A DNA stretch of 64,000 bases, taken from positions 1-64,000 of the forward strand of contig CANJNC010000009.1 of assembly GCA_947475685.1 (NCBI GenBank), written 5' to 3'. Positions within the stretch are counted from its first letter, which is position 1. Each line of letters starts with the position of its first letter. This document shows, one piece after another, positions 43,911 to 52,885 of the stretch. The position numbers were made by a program, and so were the translations under genes. The notes under the pieces were generated by a model that did not search any database, was not told the origin of the DNA, and was given only the letters and a program-made list of their open reading frames with translations. The DNA comes from Comamonadaceae bacterium (GTDB taxonomy: Bacteria; Pseudomonadota; Gammaproteobacteria; Burkholderiales; Burkholderiaceae_C).

Positions 43911-46793
43911 ATGTTAAGCCCCTTTCAACAAGAAATCGATTACGGCACCCCAGCGCGCAAGTCTGCGGAGTTGGTCGAATTGACGATCGATGGATACCAA
44001 GTCTGTGTCCCCAAAGGAACGTCCTTGATGCGTGCGGCAGTCGATGCAGGCGTACAAATTCCTAAGTTGTGCGCGACAGATAGTCTGGAGCCCTTTGGCT
44101 CGTGCCGCTTGTGCTTGGTTGAGATTGATGGCCGAAAAGGGACCCCGTCCTCGTGTACAACGCCAGCCGAGGCAGGCATGGTGGTTCATACGCAAACTAC
44201 AAAGCTGCAAGAGCTTCGCAAAGGTGTGATGGAACTCTACATCAGCGACCACCCGTTGGATTGTTTGACTTGCAGTGCCAATGGCAATTGTGAACTACAA
44301 ACTCAAGCTGGCGTCGTGGGTTTGCGAAATGTGCGGTATGGCGTTGGGGCTCAAGCGGGCGCTCACCACCTTGATCTTAAAAAAGATGAGTCCAATCCTT
44401 ATTTCACGTTCGACTCCAGCAAGTGCATTGTTTGCAACCGCTGTGTGCGTGCATGTGAAGAAACCCAAGGCACGTTTGCTTTGACCATTTCTGGACGGGG
44501 TTTTGAAAGCCGTGTCTCTCCCGGACAAGACCAGTCGTTCATGGAAAGTGACTGTGTTTCATGTGGTGCTTGTGTTCAAGCTTGCCCAACGGCTACTTTG
44601 CAAGAAAAATCCGTCATTGAACTGGGTCAGCCCGAACACAGCCTCATTACAACGTGTGCCTACTGCGGTGTAGGTTGCGGCTTTAAGGCAGAGATGAAGG
44701 GCAACACCGTGGTTCGCATGGTGCCATGGAAAGACGGCAAAGCCAACGAAGGCCACTCTTGCGTGAAAGGTCGTTTCGCTTGGGGTTATGCGACCCATCA
44801 AGACCGAATTACGACGCCAATGATTCGCGAGAAGATCTCGGATCCCTGGCAGGTCGTGAGTTGGGATGAGGCACTCACCTATGCAGCGACTCGCATCAAG
44901 AAAATTCAAGCTGAAAATGGTGTAGATTCAGTTGGAGGCATCACCTCTTCACGTTGTACCAATGAAGAAACCTACTTGGTACAAAAGTTGGTTCGTGCTG
45001 CATTTGGAACCAACAACGTAGACACTTGCGCGCGCGTGTGCCATTCGCCAACTGGGTATGGCTTGGGTCAAACAATGGGCACGTCTGCTGGAACTCAAAC
45101 CTTCAAGTCGGTTGAACAAGCCGATGTGATCATGGTCATTGGTGCAAATCCAAGTGATGCGCACCCTGTGTTTGCCTCTCGCATGAAACGCCGTATTCGA
45201 GAGGGCGCAAAATTGATCGTGATGGATCCGCGTAAAATTGATTTGGTCAGTTCCGTTCACGTCAAAGCGGACCACCACTTGGCTTTAAAGCCTGGTACGA
45301 ATGTCGCAATGATCACCGCTTTGGCTCACGTGGTTGTGACAGAGGGTTTGATTGCAGATGCTTATATCAAAGAGCGTTGCGATGACAAGAGCTTTAATGA
45401 GTGGCGTGAGTTTGTCTCTAAGTCCGAGAACTCACCTGAGGCATTCGAATCGGTGACTGGGGTTTTGGCGACCGAAGTGCGTGCAGCCGCTCGCTTGTAT
45501 GCAAGCGGTCCGAACTCGGCGATTTACTATGGTTTAGGTGTCACTGAGCACGCGCAAGGCTCCACCATGGTCTTGGGCATTGCCAATTTGGCAATGGCTT
45601 GTGGCATGGTGGGTCGTGAAGGCGTTGGCATCAACCCCTTGCGTGGTCAAAATAATGTGCAGGGCAGCTGCGACATGGGAAGCTTTCCGCACGAGTTGCC
45701 TGGATACCGCCACATCTCTGACACGACCACACGTGCGCTCTTTGAAGAGGCTTGGGGCGTGACGCTGAGCCCAGAGCCAGGACTGCGCATTCCCAATATG
45801 TTTGAAGCCGCCTTGGACGGCAGTTTCAAGGGCTTGTACTGCCAAGGAGAGGACATTGTTCAGTCTGACCCCAATACCCAGCACGTGGAGGCTGCGCTGT
45901 CTGCAATGGAGTGCATTGTGGTTCAAGACATCTTCTTGAATGAAACAGCCAAGTTTGCACACGTGTTTTTGCCGGGTAGTTCGTTTCTTGAAAAGGACGG
46001 CACCTTCACAAACGCAGAGCGACGCATTTCACGAGTTCGTCAAGCCATGCCACCCATGGCCGGTTTTGCCGATTGGGAAGTGACTTTAAAGTTCGCCAAC
46101 GCATTGGGCTACAAAATGCATTACGACCATCCTGAGCAAATCATGCAAGAAATTGCCGATTTGACGCCTACCTTTCGGGGGGTCAGTTACGAGAAAATTG
46201 AACGCTTGGGCAGCGTTCAGTGGCCCTGTAATGAGAACACCGATGAGGCTGGAACGCCCATCATGCACATCAAGAAGTTTGTGCGCGGGAAGGGTAAATT
46301 TTTCCATACCCAGTATATAGCGAGTGAGGAAAAGGTGACGCAAAAGTTCCCACTGTTGTTGACAACGGGACGCGAGTTATCTCAATACAATGTGGGTGCA
46401 CAAACACGCCGAACACTCAACAATGTGTGGCATAAAGAGGACCGATTGGAAATCCACCCGCATGATGCTCTGGAGCGTGGCATCAAGGACATGGACTGGG
46501 TCGGTATTGAGAGCCGTGCTGGGCGAACTGTTCTTCGAGCTCAGGTGAGTGAACGCATGCAGCCGGGCGTTGTGTACACAACATTTCACTACCCTGAATC
46601 GGGTGCAAATGTGATTACAACCGATAGCTCTGACTGGGCCACCAACTGTCCTGAGTACAAAGTGACTGCGGTCCAGGTTGTGGCTGTGAGCCAACCCTCT
46701 GATTGGCAAAATCGTTATGTCAAGTTCAGCAAGAAACAAATCGACTTGTTGCCCAAGGCTCAAGCAAAGTTAACGGAGAGCATTGCTAAATGA
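43911..46793 (+). CDS. fdsA: Molybdenum formate dehydrogenase alpha (catalytic) subunit
   Basis: 960 residues. An N-terminal 2Fe-2S domain (SCRLCLVEIDG) and His-Cys type cluster (LDCLTCSANGNCELQ) precede two 4Fe-4S motifs (CIVCNRCVRAC and CVSCGACVQAC), then the molybdopterin domain with CAYCGVGCG. The Mo ligand Cys and adjacent His are in ARVCHSPTG. It oxidises formate to CO2 in the cytoplasm. AAGGAG precedes the ATG. Full-length with no interruptions, unlike the carrier gene upstream. Confidence 0.95.
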   Translation: MLSPFQQEIDYGTPARKSAELVELTIDGYQVCVPKGTSLMRAAVDAGVQIPKLCATDSLEPFGSCRLCLVEIDGRKGTPSSCTTPAEAGMVVHTQTTKLQELRKGVMELYISDHPLDCLTCSANGNCELQTQAGVVGLRNVRYGVGAQAGAHHLDLKKDESNPYFTFDSSKCIVCNRCVRACEETQGTFALTISGRGFESRVSPGQDQSFMESDCVSCGACVQACPTATLQEKSVIELGQPEHSLITTCAYCGVGCGFKAEMKGNTVVRMVPWKDGKANEGHSCVKGRFAWGYATHQDRITTPMIREKISDPWQVVSWDEALTYAATRIKKIQAENGVDSVGGITSSRCTNEETYLVQKLVRAAFGTNNVDTCARVCHSPTGYGLGQTMGTSAGTQTFKSVEQADVIMVIGANPSDAHPVFASRMKRRIREGAKLIVMDPRKIDLVSSVHVKADHHLALKPGTNVAMITALAHVVVTEGLIADAYIKERCDDKSFNEWREFVSKSENSPEAFESVTGVLATEVRAAARLYASGPNSAIYYGLGVTEHAQGSTMVLGIANLAMACGMVGREGVGINPLRGQNNVQGSCDMGSFPHELPGYRHISDTTTRALFEEAWGVTLSPEPGLRIPNMFEAALDGSFKGLYCQGEDIVQSDPNTQHVEAALSAMECIVVQDIFLNETAKFAHVFLPGSSFLEKDGTFTNAERRISRVRQAMPPMAGFADWEVTLKFANALGYKMHYDHPEQIMQEIADLTPTFRGVSYEKIERLGSVQWPCNENTDEAGTPIMHIKKFVRGKGKFFHTQYIASEEKVTQKFPLLLTTGRELSQYNVGAQTRRTLNNVWHKEDRLEIHPHDALERGIKDMDWVGIESRAGRTVLRAQVSERMQPGVVYTTFHYPESGANVITTDSSDWATNCPEYKVTAVQVVAVSQPSDWQNRYVKFSKKQIDLLPKAQAKLTESIAK

Positions 46794-47617
46794 TGAGAAG
46801 TTCCCTAGAGCTTTTGCCTCTTGGAGTATCCGAGCTTGAAGTGACTGGCTACAAATCTGGCGAGATCCAAGCTCGCCAGGAGTTTGTCGCTCAAGAGGTG
46901 CCCATTGCTTTGGTCTTTAACGGTATTTCTCATGCGGTGATGATGGCAAGTCCTAGCGACTTGGAAGACTTTGCATTGGGCTTTGGTTTGACCGAAGGAT
47001 TGCTTGAATCACAACAGGAGCTATTTGGCTTTGAGCAGCGAGAAGTCCAAGACGGAATTGAGTTGCATTTGGACGTTTCGTCTGCATGCGAGTGGCGTTT
47101 AAAAGAACGCAGGCGCAATCTGGCCGGAAGAACGGGTTGCGGTCTTTGTGGGACCGATAGTTTGTCTCAAATTCGACGAGCATTGGCGCCTGTTGTTTCC
47201 ACGGCGGTATCGGTCGAGGCTGTCATCAAGGCAGAAAAGGACTTGCATCACTGGCAACATATTCAACAACTCACCGGTGCAACGCATGCGGCTGCTTGGG
47301 TTGATGAAACGGGTGTGATTTTGCGCCTCAAAGAGGATATAGGCCGTCACAACGCCCTTGACAAACTCATAGGAGATTTGGTTCGCCATCAAGTCAATCC
47401 CTCCTCTGGGTTTTTATGCATCACCAGTCGCGCAAGCTTTGAAATGGTCCAAAAGGCGGTGGTCTTTGGTGCAGGTCTCTTGGCGGCTGTTTCAGCGCCA
47501 ACTGCGTTTGCAGTTGAGATTGCCAAAGCCCATAATTTGGCATTGGCGGGCTATGTTCGCAGTGGAGCCCTTGTTGCATACAGTTTCCCCGAGCGATTTA
47601 ATTTAGCTTCGGTTTAG
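46790..47617 (+). CDS. fdhD: Formate dehydrogenase accessory sulfurtransferase
   Basis: 275 residues of the FdhD/FdsC family, which transfers sulfur to the molybdenum cofactor of formate dehydrogenase. The active CxxC is in GRTGCGLCGTDS near residue 110, and the cofactor-binding segment DIGRHNALDKLIG follows near residue 181. The ATG overlaps the fdsA stop. In fds operons this gene is called fdsC. Confidence 0.93.
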   Translation: MMRSSLELLPLGVSELEVTGYKSGEIQARQEFVAQEVPIALVFNGISHAVMMASPSDLEDFALGFGLTEGLLESQQELFGFEQREVQDGIELHLDVSSACEWRLKERRRNLAGRTGCGLCGTDSLSQIRRALAPVVSTAVSVEAVIKAEKDLHHWQHIQQLTGATHAAAWVDETGVILRLKEDIGRHNALDKLIGDLVRHQVNPSSGFLCITSRASFEMVQKAVVFGAGLLAAVSAPTAFAVEIAKAHNLALAGYVRSGALVAYSFPERFNLASV

Positions 47618-47650
47618 TTAAGAATTGAATTCAAGGATGGTTTTAAGATA

Positions 47651-47914
47651 ATGGATATCAATAATCTTGTGGGAATGGCCAATCGCATTGGGGACTTTTT
47701 TCAAAGTTTCCCCAACCGCGCTGAGGCTAAATCTAGCATCGCTCTTCACATTAGTCAAACCTGGGCGCCAAGAATGCGAGAAGCACTTATGTCCCATGTC
47801 GATCAAACTCCAGCATCTGACTTGCATGATATTGTTCGTGAGGCACTGAAAGAAAATTTAGAGCTTCTTAAAAGAAAGAGCCCATCAACACCTGCTCAGC
47901 CCTTGGTTAAATAA
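47651..47914 (+). CDS. fdsD: Formate dehydrogenase delta subunit
   Basis: 87 residues of the small FdsD family: MANRIGDFFQSFPNRAEAK and HISQTWAPRMR are the conserved parts. It is needed for full activity of FdsABG in related bacteria; its precise role is unclear. It ends the operon, 34 bases after fdhD, and converges with the Rieske oxygenase gene. Confidence 0.9.
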   Translation: MDINNLVGMANRIGDFFQSFPNRAEAKSSIALHISQTWAPRMREALMSHVDQTPASDLHDIVREALKENLELLKRKSPSTPAQPLVK

Positions 47915-47948
47915 AAACCAAATGAAATTCAACTTGAACAAATCAAAA

Positions 47949-49247
47949 TTATTTTTTTGAGTGCCTTGGTACAACGATGCCATCAAAGTCTTTGACCTCT
48001 ATGCCCAAGGCCTGGCTTGACATTTTTGCAACCCAACTTGGTTGCCCCGCTTGAAAGACATACGATTTGTAAAAGGGATATAAAGTTTTTTGATCTTTTA
48101 TTTCTTGAATGGTTCTGCTTTGAGTCACTAGATGTCCGTAGACCATCGGCAGTTTAATTTGATGGTTCAAAGAGGCGTCAAAAATGAGTGCTTTTAGGGG
48201 TTTTTTATTTGAGTAATTTTGCATTTCGTCAAAGAACTTTTTGCGCATCAATACAATTCCCTTGTCGCTGGCACTGAGTTGTTCCTTTGTCCGGTCTGCT
48301 ATGGTGCCTTGACCCATCCAAGCCAAGAAATCTTGATTCATGACGTGTGTATTGATGGGTTTTCCTCGCTCATCAAAGACTGGGCCATACCAAGTGGGTA
48401 TGATTTTTTGCTCATAGGGCTCCATTTCTTTAGGAACTCGAGTGTATTTCCAAGTCACACTCAGGGTGTTCTCGTCATCAATTGGCACCCTCCATTCAAA
48501 GTGTTCGCCCAAGAAGAACCCATTGGGCCATAAGCATACGCGTCCAATTTGCCAGGCATCATCGTTTTCATCGCTGCCGTCCTTGATGCGGTGATAGGTA
48601 AAGCCATGCTCAAATTCTTTGAAATCGACTTTAAGGTGCTTGGCACCAAATTCGATCTTTTGGGTTCTGAGTCGATTTCCCCAGTTTTCATGCATCCATT
48701 CAAAATGGATGGGGTCGATGGAGTTTTCTTGACACTGAAACCAATTGCAAGGCACGCTTGAAATGACAATTTGTACAAAGCCGTCGGTCCATGAAAAAGC
48801 CTCCCAATCTGCAAGAAGTGGCGCAGGAGACGGGCCAAAATAGGCCCAAATCAGTCCAGATTTCACCTCAACGGGGTAGGATTTGATCTTGATTTTTGCT
48901 TTACTGTGGACTTCTGGATGCGCCGTGTCTTCGTAGGGTTGCTCTAAGCATTCACCCTTTGCATTGAATAACCAACCATGGTAGTGACAGCGAATCCCTT
49001 GGTTTTCAACCATTCCAGCGCTTAAATCCGATCTTCTGTGAACGCAGTTGCGATCAATGAGCCCAAACTGACCGCTGAGGTCTTTGTACAAGACCAATTC
49101 CTCGCCTAAAATTTTAATGGGTTTGGCTTGAATTTCATCAAATTCTGATGCGCCTGCAATGGGCATCCAGTAGCACCTGAGGAGATGACCCATTGGCGTA
49201 CCGGGCCCAACTTGCGTCAACTGATCATTTTGTGCTTGAGTGAGCAT
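47949..49247 (-). CDS. Rieske oxygenase alpha subunit (phthalate-dioxygenase-like), copy A
   Basis: 432 residues. The Rieske 2Fe-2S ligands are Cys68 and His70 (NCVHRR) and Cys87 and His90 (CHYHGW). The mononuclear iron triad starts with Asp178, His181 and His186 (SIDPIHFEWMH). This single-component alpha-3 type includes phthalate 4,5-dioxygenase and many demethylases. A Bug gene lies 42 bases upstream and no beta subunit is present, consistent with that type. The electron donor is probably the reductase at 51932. Confidence 0.9.
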   Translation of the reverse strand: MLTQAQNDQLTQVGPGTPMGHLLRCYWMPIAGASEFDEIQAKPIKILGEELVLYKDLSGQFGLIDRNCVHRRSDLSAGMVENQGIRCHYHGWLFNAKGECLEQPYEDTAHPEVHSKAKIKIKSYPVEVKSGLIWAYFGPSPAPLLADWEAFSWTDGFVQIVISSVPCNWFQCQENSIDPIHFEWMHENWGNRLRTQKIEFGAKHLKVDFKEFEHGFTYHRIKDGSDENDDAWQIGRVCLWPNGFFLGEHFEWRVPIDDENTLSVTWKYTRVPKEMEPYEQKIIPTWYGPVFDERGKPINTHVMNQDFLAWMGQGTIADRTKEQLSASDKGIVLMRKKFFDEMQNYSNKKPLKALIFDASLNHQIKLPMVYGHLVTQSRTIQEIKDQKTLYPFYKSYVFQAGQPSWVAKMSSQALGIEVKDFDGIVVPRHSKK

Positions 49248-49289
49248 GAGGCAGCAGTTTTCTCTATCACCGGCAAAAGCGCAAGAGTT

Positions 49290-50249
49290 TCATTCGGCTT
49301 GAATTTTTGCAAGAGCGACTGCTCTTTCATATTTCCTAAGATTTTTCTTGATCTGTTCGCTGTACTCAGTGGGATTCATGTAGCCAATTGAAAAGGCGGT
49401 TTCCTTGAACTTGTTGATGAAGTCGGGACTTTCTGTGGCTTGTTTGATGGCGAGGGTGAGCTTATTGGTGATGCTCTGGGGTAAGCCTGCTGGGGCCAAT
49501 ACACCGGTTTCGGCTGAGAAATCAAAATCTTTGATGATCTCAGAGATGGCTGGCGTGTCAGGGTAGCGAGACCAACGCTTTGCCGAGGTCACTGCCAAGA
49601 GGTTGAGTGAATTGGCCTTGATATGCGGTGCAGAGGCCGTAAAAGCGGTAATCAAAATGGTGACGTCTCCAGACAAAATGGCTGGAACGGATTGACCACT
49701 GCCCTTGTAAGGGATGTGCGTGATGTCTAAGCCCGCATCGGCTTTGAACGCCTCCATCGCAATATGGTGAATACTCCCTATGCCAGAGGAGCCATAGTTG
49801 TATTTATTTGGATTTGATTTTGCATTTTGGATCAGATCATTGAGCGTTTTGATATTCGTTTTTGAATTGGAGACAATCATCAATGGCTCTGAAGTCAGGC
49901 CAGCAATCGAGGTCAGATCCTTTAAAGTGTCATAGGGAAGGGTTTTGAAAATGTAGGGCGCAATGCCAAGCTGTGAGGTGTCACCCAGCAGCAATGAGTA
50001 TCCATCTGGTGCCATCTTGACAAGTTGTGCCGTGGCAGTGATGCCACCTCCGCCAGGTTTGTTTTCAACCAGGAACGACTGGTTCAGTATCTCGGACAGC
50101 TTTTGAGCCAATGCTCTTGCTACAAAATCAGGACTTCCACCAGCCACGTAACCAACCAAGATCTTGACGGGTTTATTGGGATAGTCCTGTGCCCAAACCA
50201 AACTTGTGAATGAAATCAAAGCAAGTTGAACTAAAAATTTAAATTTCAT
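49290..50249 (-). CDS. Bug/TctC-family receptor
   Basis: 319 residues with a Sec signal (cleavage near LVWAQ-DYP). The ligand loop VGYVAGGSPDFVARA retains Asp. It lies between two Rieske oxygenase genes on the minus strand, so its ligand is plausibly the aromatic acid they oxidise. A 10-bp inverted repeat 35 bases upstream of the start may control it. Confidence 0.92.
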   Translation of the reverse strand: MKFKFLVQLALISFTSLVWAQDYPNKPVKILVGYVAGGSPDFVARALAQKLSEILNQSFLVENKPGGGGITATAQLVKMAPDGYSLLLGDTSQLGIAPYIFKTLPYDTLKDLTSIAGLTSEPLMIVSNSKTNIKTLNDLIQNAKSNPNKYNYGSSGIGSIHHIAMEAFKADAGLDITHIPYKGSGQSVPAILSGDVTILITAFTASAPHIKANSLNLLAVTSAKRWSRYPDTPAISEIIKDFDFSAETGVLAPAGLPQSITNKLTLAIKQATESPDFINKFKETAFSIGYMNPTEYSEQIKKNLRKYERAVALAKIQAE

Positions 50250-50283
50250 ATTTCGATTACCTGTTTTTTTAAAGACATCAAAG

Positions 50284-50307
50284 GCATTTCAAATTGGTTT
50301 GAAATGC
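50284..50307. promoter_or_regulatory. Perfect 10-bp inverted repeat upstream of Bug gene
   Basis: GCATTTCAAA (50284-50293), TTGG, TTTGAAATGC (50298-50307). It is centred about 46 bases before the start codon of the minus-strand Bug gene. Length and AT content fit a repressor operator; the MarR gene at 54078 is the nearest candidate regulator. Confidence 0.55.
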
Positions 50308-50538
50308 TTACAAAATTGAATTCACATACCGTTGATAGACTATTTTAACCATTGGAAGTATGAAATGGGTATATACGATAGTATTGAATCTTGGGCTGTT
50401 TTTTTGCCAGTCAACCATCGACGCTCGCTCAGACTTCAAAGGATCAATATGCAAGGGCCCTTAAAATGCGGACGCATTGAAGACCAACAAAAGAATTGAG
50501 GCTGATTGCACCTTGGTTACCGGTTATGGGGTCTTCAT

Positions 50539-51804
50539 TTAGACGGGTGACGCTGAATACTCTCTCCAGTCGACTTCTTTAGGGATGATGGCTTGGTACG
50601 AACACACGGAGGATGGGATTTTGAGTTCTCCAACTCCAATGGGCGCTTCGCCTTGAATGAAACGCTTGACTGCATTGACCATTTGCCTGCGAAACTCCAC
50701 CACCGCCATATCACTCGCGCCCAATCTGTCTTGAGAGCGATCGGTGATGGCTCCCATGGTGACCCACATTGCCATGTCTTGGTTGGGGATACCCTTGATG
50801 CCAGTGAAATTGCCCGCCTTCATGGCTTGGCGGTCTTGTAAAAAGTGGTTCTCTTTATTGCGCATGGGCTTGAAAGTCGAGTCGAGATCGATATTGACTT
50901 GCGTGCTCAAAAATTCGCGCCAATTTTCAGTATCAGGTGTCGTGGCTGGATCCCCCCAAGCAATGAAGTGAAAGGCGGTGTGTGTGTCATCGATTGCCGT
51001 ATTGATGTTGGCCACGTTGTACAAATTGTTCGGAGGTATCAATGCCGATGAGGGTGCGACAAAGACGGTAGAGCGCACATATTCATGGGTATTTGCATTT
51101 TGAATAGGGCGCCTGATTGCTGCGTACCTAAAACCATAGGTATCAGCTTGAGTCTGCATTCTTGGCGACTTGTCTGTAGAGGGGCGAAGCCAGGTGTTTT
51201 CGGTGGCCGTTGCGCCCTCTATGCGCGAGGGCGTCATATCTGAGGAGTGAAGGCTTGAGCTGTGGGCCGAATCTATTTGTCCCTCCATGATTTGCGCCCA
51301 ATTGCATGGAATGATAATTTTTGATATGGAGACTCGGACCGATTCATTGGGAGCCCAAGCAGGGGGTGTGAATGCCGTTAAAGTTTCCGGGGGGCCCATG
51401 TAGGCCCAAACCATCCCACCCCATTCTTGAGCTGGATAAGAGATGTGTTTTATTTTCTCTTTGAGTCGGCTAGAGTTGGGCTCAGAGCTCATGTCGACGA
51501 CTTGGCCTGAAATGTCCATTTTCCAGCCATGATACAAGCAGCGCAGTCCAGAGTTCTCATTTCTACCGAACACCAATGATGCTCTGCGATGAGGACAGTA
51601 TTCACCTAAAACGCCAATGCGACCTTCAGTGTCACGAAAAACAACCAGATCTTCTCCAAGAACTCGAGCTCGAACAGGGGTGCCATCGGGTTCGCTCACC
51701 TCTTCTTGCAGGCAAATGGCCTGCCAGTGTCGGCGCATCAACGCTCCCATTGGAGCGTCCCCTTCTACTCTACACAACAAGTCATTTTCTTCCATGGTCA
51801 GCAT
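50539..51804 (-). CDS. Rieske oxygenase alpha subunit (phthalate 4,5-dioxygenase-like), copy B
   Basis: 421 residues. Ligands Cys70, His72, Cys89 and His92 (CPHRR and CLYHGW) bind the Rieske cluster; Asp178, His181 and His186 (QIDSAHSSSLH) form the iron site at the same numbers as in copy A. GAGGA lies 5 bases before the ATG. It is divergent from the reductase gene. With the reductase and the Gfo/Idh/MocA dehydrogenase this reproduces the first two phthalate 4,5-pathway steps, so phthalate or an analogue is the favoured substrate. Confidence 0.9.
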   Translation of the reverse strand: MLTMEENDLLCRVEGDAPMGALMRRHWQAICLQEEVSEPDGTPVRARVLGEDLVVFRDTEGRIGVLGEYCPHRRASLVFGRNENSGLRCLYHGWKMDISGQVVDMSSEPNSSRLKEKIKHISYPAQEWGGMVWAYMGPPETLTAFTPPAWAPNESVRVSISKIIIPCNWAQIMEGQIDSAHSSSLHSSDMTPSRIEGATATENTWLRPSTDKSPRMQTQADTYGFRYAAIRRPIQNANTHEYVRSTVFVAPSSALIPPNNLYNVANINTAIDDTHTAFHFIAWGDPATTPDTENWREFLSTQVNIDLDSTFKPMRNKENHFLQDRQAMKAGNFTGIKGIPNQDMAMWVTMGAITDRSQDRLGASDMAVVEFRRQMVNAVKRFIQGEAPIGVGELKIPSSVCSYQAIIPKEVDWREYSASPV

Positions 51805-51845
51805 ATTTGTCCTCGATTATGACAATCAAACTTGCCAAAAAATAG

Positions 51846-51857
51846 TTAGATTGCTAA
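51846..51857. promoter_or_regulatory. Short dyad in divergent promoter region
   Basis: TTAG-ATTG-CTAA, part of a longer imperfect dyad (AATAGTTAG and CTAAGATTAT), lies in the 127-base gap between the minus-strand oxygenase and the plus-strand reductase. It may be an operator for the MarR protein encoded downstream. Confidence 0.3.
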
Positions 51858-51931
51858 GATTATGCCATGATTTAATTCCTGTCAAGTGCCGACTAAAGCC
51901 TTGACCAAAGCCTTTATCAATCCAAATACCC

Positions 51932-52885
51932 ATGAATGAACCTTTCTTTGCTCTGCGTGTATCACGCAAACATCAGCTCACGCCAGACATTGTTTTGATT
52001 GATCTTGTGCACCCAGAGGGCCTCGATTTGCCTGTATTCACGCCTGGCGCACACATCACTGTTCAAACACCTAAGGGTTTACACCGAAGTTATTCTTTGT
52101 GTGGTCAACCCAAAGATCAGCAGAAATGGCAAATTGCAGTCAAGCGTGAAAATGCCGGTCGAGGGGGCTCATGCAGCATGTTTGACGATTTGCTTGAAGG
52201 AGATCAGTTGCAGACGCACCCTTGGCTAAATCTTTTTGAGCTCAAAGACCAAGCCAAATTCTTTATATTTGTAGCCGGTGGGATTGGCATTACCCCAATC
52301 ATGTCTATGATGCGGCATTTGTTGAGCATGGGTAAAAATAATTTTCAACTCTACTACTGCACTCGCGACTCCTTGAGCACTGCGTTTTTGGAGCAATTGA
52401 ATGCACCAGAAATGGTCGATCATGTGAAAATTCACCACGATCATGGAGACCTATCTCAAGCGCTTGATTTGTGGCCACTTTTTGAAAATCCAAACGGCTC
52501 GGATATCTACTGCTGTGGACCTGCTGGCTTGATGGACAGTGTCAGAGACATGACAGGTCACTGGCCTAGCGAGAGCGTTCATTTTGAGAGTTTTGGTATC
52601 TCCAAAAATACATCCAATGAAAATAAATCGTTTGATATCATCTTGAATTCATCGGGCAAAAGAATCCATGTTTTCCCCGATTGTTCTATTCTTGATGCTT
52701 TGCGCTCAAATGGAGAGACAGTCTCTAGCTCGTGTGAGAGTGGTACTTGCGGTTCGTGCCGGACGGGTCTCATTTCTGGTGAAGCCGAGCACCGAGATTA
52801 TGTATTGCTCGATGATGAGAAAGACACACATATCATGGTTTGTGTGTCACGTGCTCTTACAACTGAATTGGTTCTCGATTTATGA
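51932..52885 (+). CDS. Phthalate-dioxygenase-type reductase (FMN, NAD, 2Fe-2S)
   Basis: 317 residues in one chain: flavin domain with RSYSLCG, NAD(P) domain with VAGGIGITPIMSMM near residue 113, and a C-terminal plant-type ferredoxin with Cys268, Cys273, Cys276 and Cys304. This order is that of phthalate dioxygenase reductase and VanB. It transfers electrons from NADH to Rieske oxygenases, here probably both copies. Its stop overlaps the dehydrogenase start (ATGA). Confidence 0.93.
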   Translation: MNEPFFALRVSRKHQLTPDIVLIDLVHPEGLDLPVFTPGAHITVQTPKGLHRSYSLCGQPKDQQKWQIAVKRENAGRGGSCSMFDDLLEGDQLQTHPWLNLFELKDQAKFFIFVAGGIGITPIMSMMRHLLSMGKNNFQLYYCTRDSLSTAFLEQLNAPEMVDHVKIHHDHGDLSQALDLWPLFENPNGSDIYCCGPAGLMDSVRDMTGHWPSESVHFESFGISKNTSNENKSFDIILNSSGKRIHVFPDCSILDALRSNGETVSSSCESGTCGSCRTGLISGEAEHRDYVLLDDEKDTHIMVCVSRALTTELVLDL

